From Pilaira anomala (Eukaryota; Mucoromycota; Mucoromycetes; Mucorales; Mucoraceae): DNA of 64,000 nt. The DNA lies in the NCBI GenBank assembly GCA_025716855.1, contig JAIXMQ010000061.1, positions 109,479 through 173,478 of the forward strand. Direction: 5' to 3'. Shown here one piece after another: positions 48,931 through 59,954 of this stretch (position 1 is the first letter of the stretch; every line of letters begins with the position of its first letter). Below the pieces are notes generated by a model. It searched no databases. It had not been told where the DNA came from and saw only the letters and a list, made by a program, of their open reading frames with translations. The position numbers were made by a program, and so were the translations under genes.

Positions 48931-51324
48931 GGGGTCACTTTTTGGTGTTTATCATTGAAGAAGATATCATCTTCTCTTTTCTTTAAAGAAAAAAAAGATG
49001 AGATATGTATCAAGCTCGTTTCAACTGAGAGAGTGTATTATTACCTAAGGAATTGGAGGCTTGATTGACTGTTGTCATACTATTAAGAAGGGTGAATAAA
49101 AAATTATAAAGTAAACGTAAAAAAATAAAAAAAAAAGCGGAAAGGAAGAAGAAAAAAAAAGTATTTCGTGAAAAAAAAACCTTGTTTATGTATATACACA
49201 TATTAAGTTGTTTAAAAAATTGATGTAATAAGTTCTCACACCAACTTGTAAAGTAGATTTTTTTTTTTTGTTTATATGAAGCCAAGTCAATTACAAATGA
49301 TAATAGATTAAGAAATTCTCACGCTAGCTCATAAAAAAAAAAAAAAAAAAAAAAAGAATACCATACACATGTTATATTAAAAATAAACATTTTGACATGC
49401 CATGGAACAAATTATACTTTTTATTGTTGAGGCTGTACCTTTGAAATCCACCTTATTTTTTTATATGTTTTGTATAGAATAAAAGACCATAATTTTTCTA
49501 AACCCTAATATGAATAAGCTTCTCTTCTTTATTTATTTAACATGTTGTAATAATATGCATTACTTTTCGAAATGTTTGGACGCCAATGTTTGTTATTTTC
49601 CAAAAAAAAAATCAAAATGCATATTTATTTATTTCCAAGCATTATAAAAAGATTTTTTTTATTTTACTTGATTTAGAAAGATAGCCTTATCAACGACATG
49701 ATTGCAAGATTTTGAATTACGTTGCTGTTGATACTTCTGCGCAAACTGGCTGGAATCTGAGTACAGAAAAAAAAAATACAGGTTTAAAATAGATAATACA
49801 TATGTAGGAACAAATATAAACTTCAATATAACATGCTTATTATCAAGTATATACTTTATAAAGAAATATTAGGTTCATTCTTAATTATTATTATTTTGCA
49901 AAGAAGCTCATTTGCCTTAATAAGCCTGTCAAAATAAGTGATAACGACCTTCTATTCGTGTCACAGAAAGATTATTTATTTTTATATCGTTGTGTGCGAA
50001 AGTAAGAGGAAGTCTACACAGAAACGAAAGCCATGGAGAAACAGAATTTTTATACATTACTTCACGTCTGAAGGCTTGAATGAGATTTGTACACAATACA
50101 ACTTGAAGTCGTGAACGAGAGACGATAAAACTAGCACAGATCATTGATCCTGTTTTTTTTAAACAGTTGAATAGGATGAAAGACAAGTTTGAAAAGAGCA
50201 AGTTCGAAATTGAAACATATTGCTGACAATCCATACAACCATTATCAATTAATGTCAGTAAAGATGCTATTAGACTATCGCTATTTTTAGTCTCCCTTTA
50301 ATATGTATCGCATGATGACGCTTCAAAATCCAAATAACACAATCAATCAGTTGCTGGTACTTTTTTACTTTTATTGTTTTCTTTTATTCTTTTTTTCTTT
50401 CATTTGTAAGAGTATTTTTTTTTTTTATAAAGTAAAACAAAACTGATGTCCTGATTACGTTTGAAAAAGATCTTCTTAAATGACTACCCAATTCTTCTGC
50501 TTTATGCATTCCACTCTTTCGAATTGGTCATGTTTACCTTGGATCTTATCTACCCAATTGAGCAACAACCTAAGAATACGGCCAATGGGGATTAAAAAAT
50601 ATTATTAAACCCCGTTCACGTGAATTTTATCTTCATACACCGCATCACAATTTGTTCGATCCTGATCATTTGGACTAGACCGTCAAACTTTTTTTTTGTC
50701 AAGCAAGTGAGATGGTATCAGCTTATACATTTTAATACACACAAAAATACATACATTACGAATGTACTTTTTTTTTTGAAAAATAATAAGATGAACACTT
50801 TTTTTTACCGTATATATATTTACCCCATATTTTCACACCGTTACCATTATCCACCAACTAACATAATTAAATAATAATTAGTTATCAAGCTAAAATAAGA
50901 TTATATAACTGGCTAAAATGCACTAATACATAAAAGATCCAAAATTAAAAGCAACTCGATGCTTGATAGATATTATGGCCATATCAACTTTGGTTTAAAG
51001 TAGAAAAAAAGCGCGGCATTTATGAGTGTGTATTATAGAGTTGTAACTACAGTATAAAAAGGATTCCTCTTTTTATTTATATACCGTTTTTTTTTCTGTA
51101 TGAACGATAATTACACGTAAGGCTTTCAAATAATACACCAAAAGGATAAAAAATGATATTTAGAAAAAAAAATCAACCTGGCTTTTTCATAAAAAGACTT
51201 TACATTTGAGACAGGGTTTTTTAAAAAAAGCTTGATATATTTATTAAATGTTACAAAAAGAACATGATGAACATGTTCTTTTTTGTTGATCGTTTCTCGT
51301 TAACAGAGATCAAATCGACAGGAG
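48931..51324. other. Mostly intergenic; one possible orphan terminal exon on the minus strand
   Basis: The only suggestive segment is 49659-49756 on the minus strand: acceptor ctcag, then SSQFAQKYQQQRNSK and CNHVVDKAIFLNQVK to TAA. I could not connect it to an upstream exon with confidence. A 102-codon open frame at 49929-50234 lies upstream but has no family resemblance. The remainder is AT-rich spacer. Confidence 0.3.
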
Positions 51325-52389
51325 TTATAACGAAGAAGAAGTCTAACAGGTACAAGATCTTTCAACTTCTTCATTCTTGAGTATTTGATATTTGACTCCC
51401 TTTTTAATAATGTGTTAGATATAGAAAAATATGTCACCATTAAATAATTAAACAGAACTTACGTTTATAATGAGCCTATTGAAGCACTCATAAAGAGCTC
51501 TTGTGTCACGGTAGTCATCATATTCAATTGTAATAAATTTTTGTGTATGAGAGATTGAGGTTATAGAAATTGAATATATTGAACCTACACCAGAAAGTTG
51601 TTGCTAAAATGAGAGTTAGTAGCATATAATTGTTACCAAAATTTAAGAAGAAATAATATACCATGTAGTTCCCGATAGTATTGGGTTGAATATTGAGACA
51701 TACCAAAAGCTCTTGTTCAAATGGCTTTTTGAATAAGTCAGGTTTGGCATAATGCGCTTGAAATAAAGAATAGTATTTTCTATTAATATAATTGACGGCT
51801 TGCTCAGCGTGTTTCATTCTGTAATAAGAGATGACTATTGTATCAGATGAAGAAAAAGATACAATGTTGTTAATATCGCCCAATATCTATTTAAATGATG
51901 GTTATTATTTCTTCAAAATAAGTAAATATATATAAGTAATGTTTTAATACTTACTTCAAGCTCCATCATAAATAACTTCTTAAAAGTAGTGGTCGTAACA
52001 TTGATTGTATGAAGCACAATATGTCGAGTAGGTTTATTACTCTTGCAATTTATTAGATCGTCACAATCTATAAACTAGATATTAGATGTTTATTCCCAAA
52101 TAAACGTATTCTGTATTATTCTCTTTTTATTTAACTGTACCATAAAAGAAATCAGGAAGTAACTCCATAGGTTGTTGACCAAAGATAGGCGGTGCTGAAG
52201 GTGTATCATTGCTGTAATTTGATGAAATATCAGAATCTGTAGATTAGACATTTTAGCTGTTTGTTTGTATGAACACATATGTATTATGTGATTTTTCTTA
52301 CCTGCATCACCGAAAAAGTTAGGAGGTAATCTCCATGGTTGACAAAGGGTAAGATTTTTGAAGGAAAATTTTTTCGTGAAATTCCACAT
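51325..52389 (-). CDS. Small protein with two degenerate RRM-like domains (Mei2-like N-terminal type)
   Basis: Six exons (52302-52389, 52141-52236, 51955-52067, 51662-51886, 51463-51603, 51325-51342) join in frame to 226 aa. RRM-like region one has RHIVLHTINVTTTTFKKLF, GDINNIVSFSSSDTIVISYY and KHAEQAVNYIN. Region two has ELLVCLNIQPNTIG, GVGSIYSISITSISHTQKF and RDTRALYECFN. The betaalphabetabetaalphabeta order and the ISYYRMKHAEQA / IEYDDYRDTRA strand-helix pairs resemble the first two RRMs of Mei2-like proteins, which also lack a classic RNP1. The C-terminal Mei2 RRM is absent; the protein ends INTSSSL. The last exon is 18 nt. RNA binding is inferred. Confidence 0.65.
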
Positions 52390-53728
52390 TATAAGTGATT
52401 ATTATTTTGAATATTAAAGTGAAAAAAAAAAGAAGAAAATAAATGATTAGAGCAGCTATTTATAAGTTGATAACCTCTCACTTAATGAAAAAAAAAAGAA
52501 AGTTTGAAAGCTTATTAGCATGTGAGTCTAGCCCATCTTAAAAAACCTTGCGATGTAATATTTATTCAAAGAGAGCAAGCGCGTGATGGAGTTCAAGTTT
52601 GTTTAAAATTCCGTTTAAGGGAGCAACTTCATATGTGATCTTGACATCATAAATAAAACAGCTACACAAAAAAATTTCCCATGTCTACAAATCAAGCAAT
52701 ATTTTTTTGTCTGAAATGATTCAAATCGGTTCAAGGAAGATTAATATACTTCATATTTTTACAGTCAAGGCAATATAATAAGTATTAGTGATATACCCTA
52801 TAAAAACGTGCTTTATATAAAAGTCTCAGCCTATATTTACACTGCTTTCTGTAATTTTTTTATGAGAAGGTCAATTTCTTAAAAAAGCACTCTCACATTT
52901 TACCATATTTTATAAAAGATCTTTTATTTAGGTACAAGCAAGTGCAGGTGTGTAAAATACATAATCTCGTGCGATATTGAACCTTAGTTTAGATAATATT
53001 ATTATTGATTATATATAGTAGTAAAGTGGTGATATGAAAGATATAAAAGTTAATTGAATTATAAGACGAAAAAATAGGGCCCCTATGTAAAGCTGTCTAC
53101 TGTGCAAAAAAAAAAAAAAAAAAAAATGTTTTCAATCTTTTAAGGAAATAAGAAAGAAAAAAATTCGCACGGACCACATATTTTAATACTTTCATCCTTT
53201 AGACCTCTCTGCATCGTGTTACCATTAAGTTAATCTTTGACATTTTGTATCATTTTTTTTCTATCATAATCATTCTCTTTTGACTTAACGTTAGAAAGTG
53301 ATTTTATCCACAATTAGAGCTCAATAATACAGAGCATTAACTATTATATCTCTCTCCTTTACTTCAGCACCCAATATTGTATACAACTCAGTTGATATGA
53401 TGATATTAATAGTGCACATGCTTCTAGTCTTATTTTCAGAAAAACAACTTTACTTTTTCACAAAGTCCACATGAGAAATTTTACAAAAAAAAAAAAAAGT
53501 ACGTTGGTTGAGATTTTTGTATAAAACACTTTTTTTTATAATCTAGGTATATCGTTAAAATCTAGTCATTGCCTTGACAGTAAATATATTAAGTCTATTA
53601 CTCTTCATTGAACATATACGAATTATTTAAGCAACTAATTATAAATTAAATAATTTTTTATATAGTTACGAGAAAAAATAAAATAAAAAGACAGACACTA
53701 TGTACAATAATTTTTTTACAAATAATTT
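52390..53728. other. Intergenic, no gene seen
   Basis: AT-rich spacer with A runs at 53105-53125. Nothing coding is supported. Confidence 0.45.
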
Positions 53729-54204
53729 TTATTGACACATCATTTCAAATTTCTTACAAGAGTCCTCGAAATCTTCTTTAAGTTTTTCAAATTCGAAAAA
53801 ACGGAATCTGATTTCGGCGTTCAAAGCATATTCCAAACTTTCAATTCGATTTAACAAACATTCAATGACGGCTTCATCTGATTTTGCTTCTTCTTTTAAT
53901 TTTTTATTTTCTTTTTTTAAGGCAGAAAATTGCTCTAAAAGGAATTTAAAAAAATGCTTAGCTTTTTATGTTATAACAAATTGTATTTATGAATATATAA
54001 TTAATACATACCTTCAGTGGGCAAGCCCAGCCAGTTAATATTTTTTTTTCTACACCAAACGGTGCAGAAACAGAGGGTTTTTTTTAAGTAACAGCTGATA
54101 TGGTAGTCATAGCAGATGATAGTAATAAAACATAAAGTAAAGAAAAAGAAGGCAATGCCTTCTTTTTCTGTAATTTCGTATTTCAAATTAGCTGTACTGT
54201 ACAT
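53729..54204 (-). CDS. Small hydrophobic-anchor protein family, copy A (coiled-coil tail)
   Basis: I do not recognise the family outside this window. Two exons (54012-54204 and 53729-53934) give 132 aa. Exon one encodes KYEITEKEGIAFFFF, one hydrophobic segment (FFFFTLCFITIICYDYH) and CYLKKTLCFCTVW. The same pattern, hydrophobic stretch then YD-x-H-x(2)-C/Y-L-x-K-x-LC, recurs in copies C and D. Exon two encodes a charged coiled coil (FSALKKENKKLKEEAKSDEA, LLNRIESLEYALNAEIRF). The intron is phase 1, as in copy C. The protein is probably membrane-anchored with a cytosolic or lumenal coiled coil; function unknown. Confidence 0.6.
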
Positions 54205-54750
54205 GTTTAAAATAATAATTAGATAAAGGAAAAAAGATACGAAAAGAAAATATTGACGTTTTATACATTTAATTTGAAGGGCTGAAAGAAGATTTTGTAA
54301 CTATGCTTCATTTATGATGTCAAGATAAAATGAAGTCTTTTTTGTTTTTGTTTATTTACATGTTGTACACAGCCCCCTTTTTCAAATTCAGTATGGGCAT
54401 TCTCTATAAACGCCGCCTGTTTCAAATTTAAATTTTTTTTCCTTCACACACCCCCTAAAAACGAAAAGATTGTTACGCAACTAATCTTTAAGATGGTTCT
54501 AGGCGTTCTTTGGTGATGAAATAAGATCCGATTAAGATTTCAAAAATAAAAAGTATAAGAAAGGGAGTACTTCAAGTAAACAAAACGAAATGCTGATAAG
54601 ATATACAGATTATCTACTTTTTAGTTTAGAACCCTTTTTTTATTGAATTCCGTCGCATGTTTTCTTTGATATGGGCGTTCTCATGTGTTTCTCATAACTC
54701 ACATGTCAAACTCTTAAACTTTTTTTATCGGTATCAATTTACGCAAAGAG

Positions 54751-54786
54751 TTTTTTTTGTTTTTTTTTTTTTGTTTTTTTTTTTTT

Positions 54787-54856
<70 letters not shown>
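54751..54856. repeat. Very long T-rich homopolymer tract
   Basis: There are 106 bases of T interrupted only by G at 54759, 54773 and 54787, ending in an uninterrupted run of about 69 T. The G spacing of 14 suggests slippage-derived units. Length is uncertain because assemblers mis-size such runs. Confidence 0.85.
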
Positions 54857-55164
54857 CGTCATTTTAGCTGACATCCTAGTGATTAATAATGTAAAGTCTG
54901 TTTTTAAAGTTTAATCGTAAAAAGAAAAATATCACTTTTTTAACAATATGCACAAAAGGTTTTTGCCATTTATAAGAAAATTTATGGAAAGCAAAGTGTG
55001 GAAATTGAATGTTTTATTTCAAATAATTTTTTTAAAAAGTAATTATGTATGCATGTATATGTAATTATTTTTTCTTTGACATAAAAAGACAATGAAAATC
55101 AATATCCGTTGAACATTGTCATCATAGTCTCTCAGGTAATAATAATATGCATAATGATAGAAGA

Positions 55165-55330
55165 TCTGGTTTTATTTCAAGTCCACAAAGAATCAAAACT
55201 ACAAGAGGGGAAAAAAACGAATAGTTTTTTGCTTATGGGAAAGTAAAAGAATAAAAAAGAATATAGGACAGGATCTTTCTTACAAACCTTCATTACTTTA
55301 TTATGTGCCATCAAGTTTTAATGCAGAGTC
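55165..55330. repeat. Duplicated segment, related to 57575-57745
   Basis: Both segments start tttatttcaagtcca and share ggaaag / agttttttg and cattactttgttatgt-type blocks in the same order, though diverged. At 57575-57745 the segment lies just 3' of cluster copy D. This suggests local duplication of a larger unit whose other parts decayed here. Confidence 0.5.
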
Positions 55331-55945
55331 GAGGCAAGATATTTTTTTAACTAGAGACAGAGTAGAGAATAAGGTGAAGGATGAAAAGTATGTCATAAAA
55401 AATAAAACGTCCGTAAACTAACCAAATACTTTGAAATATATAGATGAAGATTTTATAAATCGAAACTTTGAGAAAAAAAGACAGTACGTATGTGCAATAA
55501 CTTGTTAGACATCATCGGATAAACTGAATGAAAGACAATGAGGTAGTCAATAGAGTGAAGATAACTTACATGGTACCAGTGATAGATATGTAAATAAGTA
55601 CATACACACTTCAGAACAAATAACTAAAAAAATTTAAGTAAGCATTGGAATAAAAAGTACTCATATGGTTCTTCTGTAGTAGCTGTTATTACATATGTAG
55701 CAAATAGAGCAGTAGACTAAAGCCAATATTTAAAGTGTTTGATGTAGTGTGAGAGATGGGATAGAGGGAATGAATGGTAGTTTCAAAAGTAGATCGATTT
55801 TGGTGAAAGAGAGTGATGTAAACCTTTTATTACAATGCTCATACATAGCTTTTGTCTGACTCAGAGCATACGAAAATTAAAAAAAAAATCAATGTTAATA
55901 AAGCTTAAGGTTTTAAGAGAGATAACGATTATTTAGAAGTAATTC

Positions 55946-56191
55946 TTATTGATCAGAGAAATAAATGTCACTGATTTCCTCGACTTCTTCATACAAGCTC
56001 TTGGATTCTTCTTTTAATTTTTGAATTTCATTATTAAAACAACCAGAGCTATCAATATAACTATATACACCAGGCAAAAGATATTTCATTAAATAGACAG
56101 ATTGCCATTCAAAAAAAAAAAAAAAAAAAAAAAAAAGCGCTAAAAGACAGAGTATCAAAAAAAGTACGAAACAAAAAAATTCTTCATACAA
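55946..56191 (-). CDS. Short hydrophobic/coiled-coil protein in the cluster, copy B
   Basis: This is a single open frame of 81 aa beginning MYEEFFCFVLFLILCLLAL, with a poly-Phe stretch coded by an A-run (56110-56135) and an acidic helix (NNEIQKLKEESKSLYEEVEE). The layout (hydrophobic start, charged coiled-coil tail) and position match the cluster, but the conserved YD-x-H ... LC motif is absent. It may be a distant member or a chance frame. Confidence 0.35.
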   Translation of the reverse strand: MYEEFFCFVLFLILCLLALFFFFFFFFEWQSVYLMKYLLPGVYSYIDSSGCFNNEIQKLKEESKSLYEEVEEISDIYFSDQ

Positions 56192-56668
56192 TTATTTACA
56201 AGAAAAGTATGAATGAAAAGATAATGGTGAAAAGCGCGTTTATTATTGCGTGACCAAATGTTTTTATGATAAGTGCTTAAATTTCCAAATTGATTTTAAA
56301 TATGTGTGAATCTCATTTCTTAATATAATTTGCATGAACATACATAGTCAGTGCACTCATTTTTTGATCATGTGCATATAATATCTGCCAAATTCTGCTG
56401 CATATGTCAAAAAAAAAGAGATTTCAGTGAAAAGGGAAAAAAGAAATAGATACATGATCCTCTTTAAATAATATGAATAACTATCATCCTTTGATATTAT
56501 TACATTAGTATTTTGCTCTATTTGTAAAACCAAGTAAATCATTGTCTAGTAAGCGCTCACTAGTTCCGATGTGAGAGAAGATTATCAGCAAATTTAAGAA
56601 GGAAAAAAAAGACAGAATAATTAGGTTTATTTTTTTTTGTTTTTTTTCTTGTTTTTTGTTGTTGTTGT

Positions 56669-57168
56669 TTATCGTTGTTTATTGTTGTTGTTGTTTGTTG
56701 TTTTTGTTGTTGTAACAAAATGGGATCCAGAGGCCAAGACCTCCTTCTCCGAATCTTCTATTGATTTTAACAACACCCTAAGAAAAGGGTGTTGCTCCAA
56801 TCCACCAGGAGCCGTACTACACAATTGAACAAAAGCATCCCGCTTTTCAGCGAGATGCTTTTTAACAACCACCAATTCTGGTTCTTCTACTACTTCTTCT
56901 TCTTTTTCTTCTATTAGGTATAGTTTAGTTTTTTTGTATGAATATATAAAAACGTATAAATATATATATTACCTTTTAAAAACTCTTGGTTCTGAGTTAT
57001 ATTTGAAACCTTGCCGGAGCAGAGGGTTTTACGGATTAAACAATCCCAGTGGTTGTCGTAACCAACAAGGATTAGAAAAAGGAATTGAAACAAAAAGAAC
57101 GCAGTGCGTTCTTTTTCCGTGATAATGTAGTGGTAAATACCAGGAGGGAGTAATAGCTGCTGGTTCAT
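56669..57168 (-). CDS. Small hydrophobic-anchor protein family, copy C
   Basis: Two exons (56973-57168 and 56669-56910) give 145 aa. Exon one: MNQQLLLPPGIYHYIITEKE, a hydrophobic segment (AFFLFQFLFLILVGYDNH), then CLIRKTLCSGKV. Exon two starts acidic (EEKEEEVVEEPE) and continues KKHLAEKRDAFVQLC, GGLEQHPFLRVLLKSIED and a Thr/Asn-rich end. Exon one and the phase-1 intron position are shared with copy A, while exon two is unrelated to the coiled coil of A. The DNA upstream (about 100 bp) matches that of copy D, so promoter and exon one were duplicated together. Function unknown. Confidence 0.6.
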
Positions 57169-57678
57169 TGTACTAAATATAACTGATAGAGAAAAGAAAA
57201 AAAAATCATAGCAAAAAGATATTGCTTTGTATATATTTTTTTTGGTTCTTTATGCATCTAGTGAAGCTTTAAATTGGATCGTATACGGCCCCGGTATTTT
57301 CTCCATTTATTCTAATTCTATTGGCTCTCAGATTAAGGAGTAATTTGTAGTTCAACTCACGTGAAAATATATCACATCACAAGTTGTTTGATATCCATGT
57401 TTTTTGATTTGCGATAGACTTACCTGCTAAACGGTCGAAAAAAAAAATTTATCGATGTTATACAAATATATGTATATATATAATATATATTTTCAGTTTG
57501 TAAAGGTCTCGTTTCTCATTGGCGAGAGATAAATAATGTAGTTTTTCCTTTTGTGTGTATAAGCTTCGATAAGTTAGGCTTTATTTCAAGTCCATGAAGA
57601 AGGAATTAAAAGACTTCAAGGTTTACATAAAAAAAAAAAAAAAAAAAAAAAAACGGAAAGTTTTTTGTTTTTGGGAAA

Positions 57679-57960
57679 TTAGAAAAGATAAAGGACGGAA
57701 TGATATATACAAACATCCATTACTTTGTTATGTAATGTCAAATTGGGTATATTGTAAAAAGTGCCTTTTAACAACTCTTGGTTTTGTGTTTCAGCTAAAC
57801 AAACCTTGCCGGAGCAGAGGGCTTTACGGATTAAATAATCAACGTGGTTATCGTAAGCCACGAGTATCAAGAAGAGAGCTTGGAACAAAAAGGACAGTGC
57901 ATTCTTTTTCGGTGGTGACCTAGTTATAAATTGCATAAGGGAGTAAAATAGCTGATTCAT
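57679..57960 (-). pseudogene. Small hydrophobic-anchor family, copy D, splice donor lost
   Basis: The exon-one homologue encodes MNQLFYSLMQFITRSPPKKN, the hydrophobic segment (LSFLFQALFLILVAYDNH) and YLIRKALCSGKV, ending QNQELLKG. At the place where copy C has AAAAG/GTAATA, this copy has AAAAGGCACTT, so the GT donor is gone. The frame then runs into 28 unrelated residues before a stop. A one-base loss near 57896 relative to C changes the residues before the hydrophobic segment. It could still make a 93-aa truncated protein, but I favour a decayed copy. Confidence 0.5.
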
Positions 57961-58059
57961 TTTGTACTATAATAATCGATAGAGAAAAGAAAACCACCAA
58001 AGAAAAGGATGCTTTTTGTCTATATATATTTTCTTCGGTTATTGGATGTATAGAAGTAC

Positions 58060-59000
58060 AGTTTTGGAACCCTAATCAAGAGCACGTAATACTTGAAGGG
58101 CAGAGATAGAGAACCACCTCTGCTTGCTGATTGCACAGCATCAATAGTATTTTCAAAGTGGGGTTAGGTCATACCATATAAAGCACGACAGTGGTGAGGT
58201 GAATTTGGTTGGACCAAAGTTATGGAGGCATGTGTTGTCACTAATGCAGTCTTGTAAATATCGCTACCACCAAGGAGTACAATAAAAGCCTTCCTGCTCA
58301 TTCAGAAGAACCAGGACTTTTTTTCAAAATACCGAATGGTAAGAATAGTACATATCGGGTTTTCTTCTATTCCTTGCTGAATGATCCATAACCAACGTAA
58401 AGTTGATTTAGGATGGTACATCAAGCTTTTAAAATGATTGAACTTGTTTGACCACAGCATCCTTCCATGTTATTAACTAATATGGGATTTCAATAGTTAA
58501 TTCAATACGCTGACGAGGTGCTGTAGGAATAGTGATAGATGGCAGCACATTGAATCATGAACACAACCTCCTTATGTACTATGAGGTCTTCAACAAATAC
58601 GGTGTTTTCTATTTTAATGCAATTAATATCATATGAATACTCAATAAAAAGAGAGGGAGATTATCATAGAATCTTATGTAGCGTGATATTTTCATGATCT
58701 AATAGTTTGTCTCCATGCAGAAAAGCATTTGCTTTTTGATGTTTTTATGAGGTAGCTTGTTATGACATACATCATCATTATCTAGGTACGTTTTTTTCAT
58801 ATAACGTTTTTCTTTTTCAAGTACATGGTAGAATTATTATGAGCACCACCACCAGAGAATCCAATAAAGCCAGGAGATAATTCATGACCAGTTGTTTTTT
58901 AAGCAACACAACACCATTCCACTTCGTCTTACTAGTTACAAAGTATTTCTTTTTAAGCCAGTTCGGTTCAATGATGCTGTTTGCGGTCAAAAACAGCTGT
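58060..59000 (-). pseudogene. Stop-riddled coding remnant, family unrecognised
   Basis: Reading the minus strand gives several coding-like pieces in changing frames: GHELSPGFIGFSGGGAHNN (about 58835-58895), EYSYDINCIKIENTVFVEDL (about 58575-58645), PSITIPTAPRQRIELTIEIP (about 58490-58550), WIIQQGIEENPICTILTI (about 58325-58390) and KAFIVLLGGSDIYKTALVTT (about 58220-58290). GC content is slightly higher than the surroundings. Frame changes and stops between them make an intact gene unlikely. The GFSGGGAH piece recalls a nucleophile elbow, but I do not assign a family. Confidence 0.35.
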
Positions 59001-59954
59001 TTGAATAGCTGATGACCTTTCGAGAATTTTGCTATTCAGTGAGGCTCTTTTTAAGGACCCAACAATCAAGTCCAAACTAAAAAAATAAAAAAAAACCGTG
59101 TTAATAAGAATAAGGCAGTGTGAAACAGCGTGTTAAAAAATTCGTACAAATGTTATCTTTAAAAACATCATGGTCTTGCTTAAACCAATTTACACAATAC
59201 AATATATTGTGTTAGTATAAAGACTAAAAAAAAAACTATTATTCAGACAACATACCATAATTCGTATTTAATTTTTCGATTATGGAAGAAATCAACATAC
59301 TTCCAAAAGTAGGAAACCCAACATCTAAACCCTAAAAAAAAACTCTGTTCACTCTTTATTTTCGATTAGTTACAGTGTTTTTCGTTTGAAGATACAATAA
59401 AAAAAAAAGTCATTGTTTCTCCCATGAGTCAAATACAATGTCCAGAAAATTGAATCAATCTCTCTGTCATCATATTTTTCGACAGATCAATTTATCACGT
59501 CTCCAAGTCAACCATTCGGCGTACAATACAAGAGTCTGACATATATTCTAATATATCAAATAATAAATAAATTCGTCTTTTTATTTACTCTGCAGAATAG
59601 TTGTATCATATAAAGTCCTGACACGTTCAATTATTGATCCAAATTTATTCCTTTACGTACTTTCTGAATCCTAATTGTCGATTTAGTAAAACTCATTAGC
59701 ACTAATGTACATTGACCTTCTGAATGGATCTTGTAAAAAAACGCTGAATAAGTCCCTTCATTTGTTTTGTTATCATGTCTATGACAAAAGTGACTCATGC
59801 ATACAAGTGGTGCTGATGTTGTCTTATTTTTTTAAGAGAAACATATGAAGGTATCTCACTGATATTTCAAGTATAAAGTATTATAATAAAAGGAAAATTT
59901 CAAACATAAATTTATTAAGTCAAAGATATTTAAAATATTAGTTTTATTAAGCTA
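59001..59954. other. Intergenic, no gene seen
   Basis: AT-rich spacer with A runs, no supported coding frame. Confidence 0.45.

Noticed and set aside
49010..49285. 91-codon minus-strand frame with poly-Phe centre
   Set aside because: The middle is coded by A runs; the last 22 residues alone (MTTVNQASNSLG...) are too little to support a gene.
50620..50874. 84-codon plus-strand frame
   Set aside because: AT-rich Ile/Phe/Tyr composition, no conserved pattern.
54657..54914. 85-codon frame across the long T tract
   Set aside because: Poly-Phe from the homopolymer.
56357..56542. 61-codon minus-strand frame between cluster copies B and C
   Set aside because: Hydrophobic but lacks the YD-x-H / LC motif and any second exon.
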